A stretch of 64,000 bases of DNA from Gemmatimonadota bacterium (GTDB lineage Bacteria; JAAXHH01): positions 789,911 to 853,910 of the forward strand of contig VXMB01000009.1 of the NCBI GenBank assembly GCA_009841265.1, in the 5' to 3' direction. Positions 33,814 through 43,770 of the stretch are shown here, piece by piece. Each line of letters starts with the position of its first letter. Position 1 is the stretch's first letter. The notes beneath the pieces are model-generated. The model made no database searches, was not told where the DNA came from, and was given only the letters and a program-made list of their open reading frames with translations. The translations under genes and the position numbers were made by a program.

Positions 33814-35181
33814 ATGGAAGACCTCATGGAAAACTCGCTGCTTGAATACGTCGGCAACGTGCAGGCCCTGGTATGGGGAGTGTCCTTGCTGGTGCTGCTG
33901 GGCGGCACGGGACTCTACCTGACCATACTGTTGAAAGGCGTGCAGTTCCGCTCCCTGTGGCACGCGCTCCACCTGGCATTCTTCAGGCGTCGCGAAGCCG
34001 GCGCCGAAGGCGATATCAGCCACTTCCAGGCCCTGATGACCGCGCTGGCGGCGACCGTCGGTACGGGAAACATCGCCGGCGTGGCCACGGCCATCGCGGC
34101 CGGGGGACCCGGCGCGCTTTTCTGGATGTGGATGACGGGCCTGGTGGGCATGGCCACGAAATACTCGGAAGCGGTCCTGTCGGTCAAGTACCGCGAGACG
34201 GATTCGAAGGGGCTCATGAAGGGCGGCCCCATGTACTACATCTCCAACGCCATGGGCTGGAAGTGGATGGGGGCGGCCTACGCGCTGTTCGCGGCGCTCG
34301 CGGCCTTCGGCATCGGCAACATGACCCAGTCGAACTCCATGGCCGACGTGCTCCAGAGCAGTTTCGGCGTGGACCCGTGGGTCACCGGCGTCGTCCTGAT
34401 GATCGGCACGGGGCTGGTCCTGATCGGTGGGATCAAGAGCATCGGCCGGGCGGCCAGCCTGATCGTCCCCACGATGATCGTGCTGTACATCCTCGGCGGA
34501 CTTACCGCCATCCTGTTGAACGCCTCGGCGATCCCGGGCATCTTCGAGCTCGTGGTCACCCATGCATTCACGCCCGCCGCGGCCGCCGGGGGTTTCGCGG
34601 GCGCGATGGTCCGGCAGGCGGTACAGTTCGGCGTGGCCAGAGGCATCTTCTCCAACGAGTCCGGCCTGGGCAGCGCGGGCATCGCCGCCGCGGCCGCCCA
34701 GACGAAGGACCCGGTCACCCAGGCCCTGGTGTCCATGACCCAGACCTTCATCGACACCCTGGTCGTGTGCACGATCACCGGTTTCACCATCATCGGTACG
34801 GGGGTCTGGCTGTCGGGCGACACGGGCGCGCCGCTCACCGCGGCGGCTTTCGCCAGCGGCCTGCCGGGCGGATTCGGGGGATACCTGGTCGCCGTGGGCC
34901 TGGTTCTGTTCGCCTATTCGACGATCCTGGGCTGGAGTTACTATGGCGAGAAATCGGTCGTATACCTGCTCGGTGAACGCTCCGCGTTGCCTTACCGCAT
35001 GCTGTTCTGCCTCTTCGTAGGGGTCGGCGCCGTGTCGGAACTGGAACTGGTCTGGGGAGTCTCCGATATCATGAACGGACTGATGGCCTTCCCCAACCTG
35101 GTCGCCCTGCTCTTCCTTTCTCCCATCGTCGCCGCGGAAACCCGGCGGTACTTCGGCAGACATGACGCGAAGACAGCATAG
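33814..35181 (+). CDS. Alanine/glycine:cation symporter (AGCS family)
   Basis: A 455-residue sodium-coupled amino-acid importer with about eleven membrane segments. Family motifs are [22 protein letters not shown] (N-terminal part of the substrate path), KGGPMYYI and [22 protein letters not shown] 33814 has no ribosome site, whereas the in-frame ATG at 33826 is preceded by GGAAG, so the shorter start is quite possible. Its end overlaps the DUF3311 gene by 20 bases, tying it to the symporter pair that follows. Confidence 0.93.
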   Translation: MEDLMENSLLEYVGNVQALVWGVSLLVLLGGTGLYLTILLKGVQFRSLWHALHLAFFRRREAGAEGDISHFQALMTALAATVGTGNIAGVATAIAAGGPGALFWMWMTGLVGMATKYSEAVLSVKYRETDSKGLMKGGPMYYISNAMGWKWMGAAYALFAALAAFGIGNMTQSNSMADVLQSSFGVDPWVTGVVLMIGTGLVLIGGIKSIGRAASLIVPTMIVLYILGGLTAILLNASAIPGIFELVVTHAFTPAAAAGGFAGAMVRQAVQFGVARGIFSNESGLGSAGIAAAAAQTKDPVTQALVSMTQTFIDTLVVCTITGFTIIGTGVWLSGDTGAPLTAAAFASGLPGGFGGYLVAVGLVLFAYSTILGWSYYGEKSVVYLLGERSALPYRMLFCLFVGVGAVSELELVWGVSDIMNGLMAFPNLVALLFLSPIVAAETRRYFGRHDAKTA

Positions 35182-35374
35182 ACGGATATTCTGGGTGCTC
35201 GTGGTCGTGCTGGCCGCGCTCCACGTCGATTTCTTCAACCACGGCATCTCCCCTCCCCCGCTCTTCGGCTGGCTCCCTGTAGACCTGGCCTACCACATCG
35301 TCTGGGTGATTGCCGCCGCCGCGCTCGTCCTCTACTTCACCAAATACGTATGGCGGGACTTCGATGGGTCCTGA
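35162..35374 (+). CDS. Small DUF3311-like membrane protein, symporter partner
   Basis: A 70-residue protein with two membrane helices (about 9-22 and 42-60) separated by a short loop with [16 protein letters not shown]. Proteins like this are encoded just before sodium:solute symporters and are thought to be a small accessory subunit, as in the YhdT/PanF pair. It overlaps the AGCS gene by 20 bases at its start and the SSS gene by 11 at its end, which argues for coupled expression of all three. Confidence 0.75.
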   Translation: MTRRQHRRIFWVLVVVLAALHVDFFNHGISPPPLFGWLPVDLAYHIVWVIAAAALVLYFTKYVWRDFDGS

Positions 35375-36833
35375 AACGACCATATACGTCGTGGTGGTGG
35401 TGTACTTCGCCGTGGTATTGGGCATCGGCGCCGCCGCATTCCGCCGGTCCCAGCCGACGGCCGAAGACTACTTCCTCGGGGGCCGCCTCGCCAAGTCGCT
35501 CGTCATGTTCATGGCCCTCTTCGGCACGAACATCACGCCCTTCCTGATCATGGGCATTTCGGGGCTGGCCTACCATCACGGCTACGGGGTGTTCGGCTAC
35601 ACGGCGGCCATGGCGGCCCTGATCATCCCCGTGGCCTACTACGTCATCGGCTACCCCGCGTGGATCGCGTCCCGGAAACTGAAGGCCGTGACGCCCGCCG
35701 AACTGCTCGCCCGCCGGCTCGACAGCCCCAACCTCGGCCGGCTGCTCTTCGTCGTGTACTTCGTCTTCATGCTGCCCTACCTGTCCACCGGCGTCGCCGG
35801 CGTGGGGCTGGCCGTCGACGTGTTCACCCAGCAGGCCATCTCCTTCGAAGTCGCGGCGGCTGGCATCCTGGTCATCACGCTGCTTTACACCACCACGGGC
35901 GGCATGCGGGCCACCATGTGGACCAACGTGTTCCAGGGCCTCGTCTTCGGCGTGTTCCTCTACGTATCGATCTTCGTCGTCGCGGCCGATTTTGGCGGTG
36001 TATCAGGCGTCATGCAGGAAGTCGCCCGACGTTTCCCGGAACTCACGGCCACGAAAGACACGCCGCCCTTCACGACGGGCAACTGGTTTGTCTGGGGCAT
36101 GGCCATGGGGCTGGTCGTCCTCGCCTTTCCCCATCTGCTGGTGCGCGTATTCGCCGCGAAAGACGTGAAATCACTGAAGAACTCCATCCGGTATTATCCC
36201 ATCATCATGATCGGGTTGATGCTGGTGGCCACGCTCTACGGCGTGTGGGGCCGCATCGAATTCCCGGATTTCGTGGGCAGAGATTCCGACATGGTCTTCC
36301 CCATGGTGATCCGCAGCCACTTCGGTCCCCTGATCCAGGGGCTCGCCCTGGCCGGCATCCTGGCGGCGGTCATGTCCACCCTGGACGCTCAGATGCTCAC
36401 CCTGTCGTCCATGCTCACCCGCGACGTGTGGTACGGTCTGTCCCAGCGCAGGCAGGTGGTGCTGGGCCGGCTGTTCCTCGTCATACTCGGCGGGATCGCC
36501 TACTACATCGTGATCCTCCGGCCGGCCTCCATTTTCGCCCTGGCCCAGTTGTCCTTCTCCGGTTTCGTCACGTTGACGCCCATCTGGCTGCTCGGCCTGC
36601 ACTGGAGACGGTTCACGGCCCCGGGCGCCATCACGGCCATCGTCGCCGGGAACGCCGTGCTCGTCGCCATGTTCTACGAATGGCTGCCGAACCCGGGCCT
36701 CATCCCCGTCGCGTGGAGTTTCATGGCTACTTCCATCGTGGGCGTCGTGGTGTCGCTCTTCACGTCCCCGCCGCCCGATTCGGTTACCGATCCCGTGATG
36801 ACCCCGATCCGGCAGGCCATGGGGGATGGTTGA
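35364..36833 (+). CDS. Sodium:solute symporter (SSS family)
   Basis: A 489-residue SSS transporter with about thirteen membrane helices. I start at ATG 35364 ([19 protein letters not shown]), inside the end of the DUF3311 gene. SSS landmarks are AEDYFLGGRLAKSLVMFMA near the N-terminus, the TM8 sodium-site region GLALAGILAAVMSTLDAQ and LSSMLTRDVW. SSS members import carboxylates, sugars, amino acids or pantothenate with Na+. The substrate is not predictable. Confidence 0.92.
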   Translation: MGPETTIYVVVVVYFAVVLGIGAAAFRRSQPTAEDYFLGGRLAKSLVMFMALFGTNITPFLIMGISGLAYHHGYGVFGYTAAMAALIIPVAYYVIGYPAWIASRKLKAVTPAELLARRLDSPNLGRLLFVVYFVFMLPYLSTGVAGVGLAVDVFTQQAISFEVAAAGILVITLLYTTTGGMRATMWTNVFQGLVFGVFLYVSIFVVAADFGGVSGVMQEVARRFPELTATKDTPPFTTGNWFVWGMAMGLVVLAFPHLLVRVFAAKDVKSLKNSIRYYPIIMIGLMLVATLYGVWGRIEFPDFVGRDSDMVFPMVIRSHFGPLIQGLALAGILAAVMSTLDAQMLTLSSMLTRDVWYGLSQRRQVVLGRLFLVILGGIAYYIVILRPASIFALAQLSFSGFVTLTPIWLLGLHWRRFTAPGAITAIVAGNAVLVAMFYEWLPNPGLIPVAWSFMATSIVGVVVSLFTSPPPDSVTDPVMTPIRQAMGDG

Positions 36834-36877
36834 CCGCGTATGACCGACCACCCGTTCGCCGGCAACAGGCGTAGCAT

Positions 36878-38188
36878 ATGAACCACCTCGGCAAGGCTCC
36901 CCTGATCTTCGGCCTGCTCTTCCTACTGGCCTTTCCCGTTATCGTGTTCCGCGGCGATGACCGCTCGGACACGCTGGAGTTCTGGATCTTCGCGCAGACG
37001 CACTACGATGAGTTCAGCGCCAGGATTCCGGCGTTCGAGGCGGCCCATCCCGGCGTCAAGGTCGAACTTCGGCTGATCTCGAAACTGCACGACAAGCTCC
37101 TGGCCGCCTTCCTTTCCGGTATCGGCGGCCCCGATCTTTCCGAGGTAGAAATCTCATCGGTAGGCAGGTTCTTCAAGGGCACGAAGGAGGAAATCGGCTT
37201 CGTGGACCTGACCGACCGCATCGAGCGCGAGGGGATCGCGGATGAATTCGTCCAGGCTCGCCTCGCGCCCTGGTCCTTGGGCGGCCGGGTATACGGCCTG
37301 CCCCGCGACGTCCATCCCGTCATGCTCCTGTACCGTCACGACGTGTACGAGGAAGCGGGGATCGATCCGGCATCCATCGAAACCTGGGATGATTTCGCCC
37401 GCGAGACGAGACCACTCGCCCGCGACGACGACGGAGACGGGCGGCCCGACCGCTACCCGATCATGCTGAGCGCCCACAAGCCCGGCCATTTCTGGCTATT
37501 GCTCCTGCAGAACGGCGGCGGCATGTTCGATGAGAACGGCGGGGTCATCATCGACAACGACATTGCCGTTTCCACCCTGGAATTCTATTGCAGCCTGCTC
37601 AACGAAGAGCAGCTGGCCATCCCCGAATTCTCCCAGGACCCGGCCAGCTACGCCGCCATGAAGGAAGGCGTTATTCTGGGTGTGCTGGCACCGGACTGGT
37701 ACATCAGCTTCGTACGGAGGTTCGTCCCGGAGCTGGAGGGAAAATGGCGGGCTATGCCCCTACCGGCCTGGCGGGAAGGCGAGCGACGCACCTCGACCTG
37801 GGGCGGCACCATGATCGCGGTCACCAAACAGACCGAGAACCCGGACCTCGCCTGGGAATTCGCCAAGTTCGCCTACATGGACGACGAGGCCCTCGCGAAT
37901 CGTTACCGCAAGACCTTTATCATCCCGCCGATCCGGTCGGCGTGGTCCAACCCGGTGTACGGCGAGTCCGAGGCGTACCTGGACGGACAGGTCCTGGGTA
38001 GAAGCCTGACGGAACTCGCGCCCGACATCCCCGGATTTCACCTGAACCCGTATTGGGCCGAAGCCAACGATCTGCTGCGGCAGGCCGTGTACGAAGCCGC
38101 CAATGGGATTCGGACGCCCGCCGATGCGCTGTCCCACCTAGCAGAGCAGGTCCGCGCGCTGCGGGATAACACAGCAGAGACCGAATGA
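36878..38188 (+). CDS. Sugar ABC transporter substrate-binding protein
   Basis: A 436-residue family-1 binding protein of the CUT1 (maltose/oligosaccharide) type. An N-terminal hydrophobic segment (about 9-24, no lipobox cysteine) serves as signal peptide or anchor. Typical pieces are FEAAHPGVKVELRLI, GPDLSEVEIS, YGLPRDVHPVMLLYRHDVYE and the EF-hand-like DDDGDGRPDRYP. Its last codons overlap the first permease gene by 4 bases. No ATPase gene is present; a shared MsmX/UgpC-type ATPase elsewhere would be needed. Confidence 0.93.
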   Translation: MNHLGKAPLIFGLLFLLAFPVIVFRGDDRSDTLEFWIFAQTHYDEFSARIPAFEAAHPGVKVELRLISKLHDKLLAAFLSGIGGPDLSEVEISSVGRFFKGTKEEIGFVDLTDRIEREGIADEFVQARLAPWSLGGRVYGLPRDVHPVMLLYRHDVYEEAGIDPASIETWDDFARETRPLARDDDGDGRPDRYPIMLSAHKPGHFWLLLLQNGGGMFDENGGVIIDNDIAVSTLEFYCSLLNEEQLAIPEFSQDPASYAAMKEGVILGVLAPDWYISFVRRFVPELEGKWRAMPLPAWREGERRTSTWGGTMIAVTKQTENPDLAWEFAKFAYMDDEALANRYRKTFIIPPIRSAWSNPVYGESEAYLDGQVLGRSLTELAPDIPGFHLNPYWAEANDLLRQAVYEAANGIRTPADALSHLAEQVRALRDNTAETE

Positions 38189-39036
38189 AGCCCCGGTACG
38201 CCCCCTACTTCTTCCTCGCGCCATTCTTCGCGCTCTTCGGCGTCTTCATGGTCTACCCCCTGTTCGATTCGATCCGTCTTAGCACGTACAGTGTCCGGGG
38301 CATGCAGAACCAGACCTTCGTAGGCCTGGAGAACATCGAGCGGTTGATCGCCGACCCGCTCTTCTGGACCGCCCTCTGGAACACGGCCTATTTCGCCGCG
38401 GGCAGCTTGCTCCTGCAACTGCCCGTGGCCCTGGCCCTCGCCCTGCTCCTCAGCAACGCCCGCCTGAAGGGCCGGAACCTGTTCCGTCTTTCCTTCTTCT
38501 CACCGGTGCTGATCTCCGGCGTGTTCATCGCCGTTATCTTCTACCTCTTGTACGACCGGCGCTATGGCCTGGTGAACAGATTGCTCGGTTCCGAAATCCC
38601 GTGGCTCCAGGATCCCGACCTGGTCATGCCCGCCCTCGTGCTGGCCGGCGTCTGGCGGTGGGCGGGATTCAACATGGTCTATTTCCTCGCCGGGCTTCAG
38701 AGCATCCGCCAGGAACTTTACGAGGCGGCGGCGGTAGACGGTGCGGGCCCGTGGCAGAGCTTCGTGCACGTGACGATCCCCGCCCTCAAGCCCGTGATCG
38801 CTTTCGTGGTAATCACGTCCATGATCGGGTCGTTCCAGCTCTTCGACCTGCCCTACGTGCTCACGGAGGGCGGTCCCGGCAACGCGAGCATGACCATGGT
38901 GATGTACCTGTACAAGCACGGATTCGAATTCATCAACCTCGGCTACGCGGCGACCATCGGCTGGGCCCTGGCCGTGATCATAGGGATTATCTCCATCATC
39001 CAGGTCCGGTTCTTCGGCGTATTCAGGGAAAACTGA
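38185..39036 (+). CDS. Sugar ABC transporter permease (MalF type)
   Basis: A 283-residue inner-membrane permease with six helices. The EAA loop that contacts the ATPase reads YEAAAVDGAGPWQSFVHVTI. It starts in an ATGA overlap with the binding-protein gene, so the ratio of the two is likely fixed by coupling. The partner permease begins 5 bases downstream. Family CUT1, which usually imports di- or oligosaccharides or glycerol phosphates. Confidence 0.94.
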   Translation: MKPRYAPYFFLAPFFALFGVFMVYPLFDSIRLSTYSVRGMQNQTFVGLENIERLIADPLFWTALWNTAYFAAGSLLLQLPVALALALLLSNARLKGRNLFRLSFFSPVLISGVFIAVIFYLLYDRRYGLVNRLLGSEIPWLQDPDLVMPALVLAGVWRWAGFNMVYFLAGLQSIRQELYEAAAVDGAGPWQSFVHVTIPALKPVIAFVVITSMIGSFQLFDLPYVLTEGGPGNASMTMVMYLYKHGFEFINLGYAATIGWALAVIIGIISIIQVRFFGVFREN

Positions 39037-39040
39037 CATC

Positions 39041-39865
39041 ATGAGAAACCCTGTTCGCACCATAATCACCTATGTGCTCTTGATCCTGCTGACCGTCCTG
39101 GTCCTGACGCCGCTGTTCTGGGTGGTTTCCGCTTCCTTCAAGCCGTCAGGCGAGATTTTCTCCTACCCGCCCACTTTTCTGCCCCAGGACCCCACTCTCG
39201 AGAACTTCACCCGGCTGTTTCAGGAAATGCCGATTATCCAGTACGTCGTCAACAGCACCTTCCTGGCCACCTCGCACACGTTGCTGCTCCTCGCCATCGC
39301 CACCATGGGCGGGTTCGCCTTCGCCAAGTACTCGTTCCGGGGACGCGGCGTCCTCTTCGCCATCGTCCTCGCCTCCATGATGATCCCCTTTCACCTGGTG
39401 CTGGTGCCCCTGTTCACCCTGTTATACAAATTCGGGTGGCTCGACACCTACCAGGGCGTGATCCTGCCGTACCTGGCATCCAGCGGATTCGGCGTGTTCC
39501 TCATGCGGCAGTTCATTCTCGGCGTGCCCTCGGACCTGCTCGATGCGGCGCGGATCGACGGCACCTCAGAATTCGGTATATACTGGCGCGTCATCATCCC
39601 GGCCGTGAAGCCGGCCATGGGCGCCCTGAGCATCTTCGGGTTCCTGGGAGCCTGGAACGAGTTTCTCTGGCCCATGATCGTGCTGCGGGACGCCGCCAAG
39701 TACACCCTGCCCCTCGGCCTGGCCAGCCTGGTGGGCGTCTACCGGCAGGAGTACGGCATGCTCATGGCCGGTACGCTGCTGTCCATCCTGCCCATCATGG
39801 CCCTGTTCCTCGCGATGCAGCGGGAGTTCGTGCAGGGAATCACGCTGGGGGCGGTGAAGGAGTAG
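39041..39865 (+). CDS. Sugar ABC transporter permease (MalG type)
   Basis: A 274-residue permease with six helices. EAA loop: LLDAARIDGTSEFGIYWRVI. N-terminal VSASFKPSGEIFSYPP is typical for MalG-type subunits. It is the last gene of the three-gene transporter operon. The 190 bases that follow contain two small inverted repeats, TCCGTA-TTTG-TACGGA (39904-39919) and GTTCA-CAATT-TGAAC (39967-39981), and no clear U-tract. Confidence 0.94.
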   Translation: MRNPVRTIITYVLLILLTVLVLTPLFWVVSASFKPSGEIFSYPPTFLPQDPTLENFTRLFQEMPIIQYVVNSTFLATSHTLLLLAIATMGGFAFAKYSFRGRGVLFAIVLASMMIPFHLVLVPLFTLLYKFGWLDTYQGVILPYLASSGFGVFLMRQFILGVPSDLLDAARIDGTSEFGIYWRVIIPAVKPAMGALSIFGFLGAWNEFLWPMIVLRDAAKYTLPLGLASLVGVYRQEYGMLMAGTLLSILPIMALFLAMQREFVQGITLGAVKE

Positions 39866-40054
39866 AGGTGGAGTAGGCGTAGTTGAGGCCGAACAGTATG
39901 TTCTCCGTATTTGTACGGAACGTGAACGGTACGCGCTACTCAAAAGCGTTGACGATTGGCGTTATGGTTCACAATTTGAACGATTTGCGAGCAGACGAGT
40001 CCAAACCTGCGCATGTATGTGCAAATAGAAGGATGGAAAGGAGAAGTATCTGAA

Positions 40055-40888
40055 ATGACGGATCAAGACCGCGAGCGGCAATACACGATGGGACGCAGCG
40101 ACGAAGAGACAGAACGCCTGATCGAGCAGTCCCGGCTCTTAAGGCCGATCACGGATCGGTTTCTGCGGTCGGCCGGCCTGGCGCGGGGCATGCGGGTCCT
40201 CGACATCGGCAGCGGCGCGGGCGACGTGGCGGTGGTCGCGGCGGAACTTGTGGGTCCGGAAGGGGAAGTCGTGGGTGTGGACATGAATCCGGAGATCCTC
40301 GAAACCGCCCGGGAACGGGTCCGGCAGTCCGGGTACCGTAACGTGAAGTTCCTTGCAGGCGACGTGCACACCCTGGACACGGGCGGCGATTTCGACGCCC
40401 TGATCGGAAGACTGGTGCTCATGTACCTGCCCGATCCCGTGGCCACACTCAAACAACTCGTAACCCGATTGCGTCCCCGCGGCCTGGTCGTCTTCCAGGA
40501 GATTGATTTCACGATGACCCGGTCGTACAGTAACGAGGATACTCCGCTCATGCGACAGTTGGTCGACTGGATCGTGGAGGTATTCGAGCGCTCCGGGGCG
40601 AACCCGAATATGGGACTGGACCTGCACCGGGTGTTCATCGAGGCCGGCCTGCCCGAGCCCACCCTGGACGCGGGCATGCTGCTGGGCGGATCCGCCGACT
40701 GGCCGGGGTATTCGTACGTCGCGAATTCATTCCGAAGCGTCGTCCCGCTGCTGGAACACTACGGGATCGCGACCGCCGAAGAGGTGGACATCGACACCAT
40801 TCCCCAGCGGGTCCGGGAGGAAATCGTCGCGGCGAAGCGTCCCGTGGTTATTCCGCCGCACATCGGGGCGTGGGCGAGAACTATGTGA
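40055..40888 (+). CDS. SAM-dependent class I methyltransferase
   Basis: A 277-residue methyltransferase. The SAM motif I is VLDIGSGAGDVAVVAAE (about residue 50), the acidic motif II VVGVDMNPE, and FLAGDVHTLD and MYLPDPVATLKQLVTRLRPRG complete the fold. AAAGGAG at 40037-40043 supports ATG 40055. The C-terminal 90 residues (substrate part) are not recognisable. It stands alone, so the methyl acceptor cannot be guessed. Confidence 0.88.
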   Translation: MTDQDRERQYTMGRSDEETERLIEQSRLLRPITDRFLRSAGLARGMRVLDIGSGAGDVAVVAAELVGPEGEVVGVDMNPEILETARERVRQSGYRNVKFLAGDVHTLDTGGDFDALIGRLVLMYLPDPVATLKQLVTRLRPRGLVVFQEIDFTMTRSYSNEDTPLMRQLVDWIVEVFERSGANPNMGLDLHRVFIEAGLPEPTLDAGMLLGGSADWPGYSYVANSFRSVVPLLEHYGIATAEEVDIDTIPQRVREEIVAAKRPVVIPPHIGAWARTM

Positions 40889-40954
40889 AATCAATAGTGC
40901 CGCTTTCGATTTTCATACTTGCTACGTTGTCACTTCATTTATCGAGGTGCAGTC

Positions 40955-41080
40955 ATGTTAGCGGAATTTAGCACGATAGAGTTGATCGTACTTGCGGTGA
41001 TGGCCGCGGCTACGCTTGTCCCCATCGTAATCGGTCTTTGGGCGCTAGTACTGTACATACGGTGGAAGACAATAGGCTAG
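40955..41080 (+). CDS. Predicted 41-residue single-pass membrane protein
   Basis: ATG 40955 is preceded by GAGGT (40944-40948) at 6 bases. The peptide has an acidic N-terminus (MLAEFSTIE), one hydrophobic helix of about 25 residues with a central Pro (LIVLAVMAAATLVPIVIGLW), and a basic tail YIRWKTIG before TAG. The shape (N-terminus acidic, C-terminus positive) fits a bitopic small membrane protein. Function unknown. It lies between two methyltransferase genes on the same strand. Confidence 0.55.
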   Translation: MLAEFSTIELIVLAVMAAATLVPIVIGLWALVLYIRWKTIG

Positions 41081-41138
41081 TCAAGATCGCCGCTTACGAA
41101 TCTAGTATTCGAACTCTGTGCATAAGGAAGGTCCAGAA

Positions 41139-41876
41139 GTGAACCGCTACGACGCATATGACCCCTTTGCGCGCATCTATGATAAACATTGGGGATCTTT
41201 CGCGACGAACGTGTATCCGACCCTCGACCATCTGGTGCTGAGGAATATCCCAGCCGGCAGTGCCGTCCTGGATCTCTGCTGTGGTACCGGGCAGCTTGCC
41301 GCCAGGCTTTCCCGGCAAGGATTTCTCACTATGGGCCTCGATGGATCGGAAAAGATGATCCAGTTAGCAAGAAAAAACGCTCCGGACGTGGAATTTGTCG
41401 TCCAAGACGCCCGAAACTTCATCTTGCCCTATCGGGTTTCAGCGGTTTTTTCGACTTTTGACAGCCTGAACCACGTGATGAGTCTGGTCGAACTTGAACA
41501 AGTGTTTCAGAGTGTATTATCCGCCCTAGACTGTGGCGGTTACTTCACCTTCGACCTCAACATGGAGGAAGGTTACCATTCCAGGTGGCGTGGTTCGTTC
41601 GGATATGTGGAGGACAATCACGTATGTGTTGTTCAATCTTCGCATGATACAAACAAGAAGATTGGAAGGATCAAGGTCACATTGTTCCAACTGGAGGGTT
41701 CAGACTGGAGGCGAACCGATTTTTCTCTGCATCAACGCTGGTATGACGAAAGTGAAATCACGAACAGTCTCAGAAGGGCCGGATTCGTAGAGCTAAAGTC
41801 TTACGATGGGAACGAACCCATTGTTGAGGGCGAGCCGCACCAGGGCAGGATGTTCTTCGTCGCAAGAAAGCCATAG
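41139..41876 (+). CDS. SAM-dependent methyltransferase, AT-richer than neighbours
   Basis: A 245-residue class I methyltransferase with motif I AVLDLCCGTGQLAARLS, motif II MGLDGSEKMIQLARKN and motif III QDARNFILP. Start is GTG 41139, 7 bases behind AAGGAAGG; a second GTG at 41118 is less likely. The N-terminus YDAYDPFARIYDKHWG is typical of small-molecule methyltransferases. By eye its codons are clearly AT-richer than those of glnS downstream, which could reflect transfer. A short inverted repeat CGAAT-CTAGT-ATTCG lies just upstream (41097-41111). Confidence 0.85.
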   Translation: MNRYDAYDPFARIYDKHWGSFATNVYPTLDHLVLRNIPAGSAVLDLCCGTGQLAARLSRQGFLTMGLDGSEKMIQLARKNAPDVEFVVQDARNFILPYRVSAVFSTFDSLNHVMSLVELEQVFQSVLSALDCGGYFTFDLNMEEGYHSRWRGSFGYVEDNHVCVVQSSHDTNKKIGRIKVTLFQLEGSDWRRTDFSLHQRWYDESEITNSLRRAGFVELKSYDGNEPIVEGEPHQGRMFFVARKP

Positions 41877-41956
41877 AACAAAACTTCAAAACATAAACCT
41901 CGGATTTCGCCTGGTGGCCCGTCTCCATCCAATCGCTACATAGAGACCTGAACACC

Positions 41957-41985
41957 TTGCCGATTTACCCATAAGCCCCTATATT
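41957..41985 (+). promoter_or_regulatory. Promoter of glnS
   Basis: TTGCCG (41957-41962), 17 bases, TATATT (41980-41985) followed by ag. The start point would lie about 38 bases before the glnS ATG. The -10 context tatattag is the same as at the yggS promoter. Confidence 0.65.
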
Positions 41986-42029
41986 AGACGGTCTTGAATT
42001 TGCTCTAACGGTAGCCAGAATAGAAACTT

Positions 42030-43706
42030 ATGAGCACAGAAAAACCATACCGGGATTTCATACGCGAGATTATCGACGCGGACATGGTGAGCGGGAAGTT
42101 CGGGGGAAAAGTGCATACCCGTTTCCCCCCGGAGCCGAACGGCTATCTCCATATCGGCCACGCCAAGTCGATCTGCCTCAATTTCGGAGTGGCGGAAGAA
42201 TACGGAGGCCTGTGCAACCTCCGGTTCGACGACTCGAATCCGGAAACTGAGAACGTGGACTACGTCGAGGGAATCAAGCGGGACATCCGTTGGCTGGGTT
42301 TCGACTGGAAGGACCGGCTCTACTTCGCCTCGGATTACTTCGATCAGTTGTACGCCTACGCGCTGCAACTCGTGGACCAGGGCGACGCCTACGTAGACAG
42401 CCTGACCTGGGAAGAAATGCGGGACCACCGCGGCACACCCACGGAACCGGGCCGGAACAGTCCGTATCGCGACCGGACGGCTGGCGAGAACCGCAACCTG
42501 TTCGAACGCATGCAGGCCGGGGAGTTTCCGGACGGCGCGCACGTCCTGCGGGCGCGGATCGACATGGCTCATCCGAACCTGACGATGCGAGACCCCGTGC
42601 TTTACCGGATCCGGCACGCCCATCATTACCGTACAGGGGACAAGTGGCGCGTGTTTCCCATGTACGACTTCACCCACTGCCTGTCGGACTCCATCGAAGG
42701 CATCACCCATTCGCTCTGCACCCTGGAGTTCGAGAACAACCGGCCGCTCTACGATTGGATCCTGGACCGGCTGGACGTCTACCACCCCCAGCAGATCGAA
42801 TTCGCGCCGCTGGCGCTGGCCCACACCGTGCTTTCGAAGCGCTTCTACCGGCCGCTCATCGAAGAAGGCGTGCTTTCCGGCTGGGACGATCCCCGCATGC
42901 CCACGCTGTCCGGCCTGCGGCGCAGGGGATACACCCCCGAGGCCGTACGCACCCTCTGCGACCGCGTCGGCGTGGCCAAGAACCACAATCTCATCGACAT
43001 GGCCCTGGCGGATTTCATCATCCGGGAGGACCTGAACAAACGGGCACCTCGGGTCATGGGCGTGCTTGACCCGCTGAAGGTCGTGATCACCAATTACCCC
43101 ACCGACCGCACCGAGCAGATGGAAGCCGTGAACAACCCGGAAGACGAGGGCATGGGGACGCGGCAGGTGCCTTTTACCCGTGAAATCTATATCGAGCGAA
43201 ACGACTTCATGGAAGATCCGCCGCGGAAGTTCTTCCGGCTGGCGCCGGGCCGGGAAGTCCGCCTGCGATACGGCTACTACATCACCTGCACGGACGTGAT
43301 CAAGGACGATGACGGGCAAGTGGTCGAACTGCATTGCACCTACGATCCCGAATCCCGGGGCGGGTCTACGCCGGACGGCCGGAAGGTACGCGGCACCATT
43401 CACTGGGTATCGGCCGCGCACGCACTGAACGCCACCGTGCGTCTCTACGACCGGCTGTTCAGCGATCCGGATCCCCGTCCGGGTGAAGTCGACGACGACC
43501 GGTCCTTGTTGAATCCTGATTCGCTCAAGACCGTCACGGACTGCAAGGTCGAGCCCGGACTGGCGGAAGCCGAACCCGGCGTGAACTACCAGTTCGAGCG
43601 GCTGGGTTACTTCTGTATTGACGCCGTCGAAACGCAGCCCAACGGACCGGTGTTCAACCGGACGATCACCCTCCGCGACACCTGGGCAAAGATCCAGCAG
43701 AAGTAG
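42030..43706 (+). CDS. glnS: Glutaminyl-tRNA synthetase
   Basis: A 558-residue class I synthetase that charges tRNA-Gln. HIGH motif in [25 protein letters not shown] in the catalytic core, and the KMSKS loop as HTVLSKRFY. The C-terminal anticodon-binding beta barrels follow (about 340-558) with VHWVSA-like [17 protein letters not shown]. Length matches bacterial GlnRS. Its presence suggests direct glutaminylation, although the GatCAB route could exist elsewhere. It has its own promoter and no operon partners. Confidence 0.96.
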   Translation: MSTEKPYRDFIREIIDADMVSGKFGGKVHTRFPPEPNGYLHIGHAKSICLNFGVAEEYGGLCNLRFDDSNPETENVDYVEGIKRDIRWLGFDWKDRLYFASDYFDQLYAYALQLVDQGDAYVDSLTWEEMRDHRGTPTEPGRNSPYRDRTAGENRNLFERMQAGEFPDGAHVLRARIDMAHPNLTMRDPVLYRIRHAHHYRTGDKWRVFPMYDFTHCLSDSIEGITHSLCTLEFENNRPLYDWILDRLDVYHPQQIEFAPLALAHTVLSKRFYRPLIEEGVLSGWDDPRMPTLSGLRRRGYTPEAVRTLCDRVGVAKNHNLIDMALADFIIREDLNKRAPRVMGVLDPLKVVITNYPTDRTEQMEAVNNPEDEGMGTRQVPFTREIYIERNDFMEDPPRKFFRLAPGREVRLRYGYYITCTDVIKDDDGQVVELHCTYDPESRGGSTPDGRKVRGTIHWVSAAHALNATVRLYDRLFSDPDPRPGEVDDDRSLLNPDSLKTVTDCKVEPGLAEAEPGVNYQFERLGYFCIDAVETQPNGPVFNRTITLRDTWAKIQQK

Positions 43707-43770
43707 ATAAGCGCTAGCAGCGTAAGCATTTACGTTACTGACAGAGACGATTCCATCCAGGAAGGTGACC

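Noticed and set aside
39904..39919. Hairpin TCCGTA-TTTG-TACGGA as a terminator of the sugar transporter operon
   Set aside because: The stem is short and no run of T follows on the transcribed strand; recorded only in the evidence of the last permease gene.
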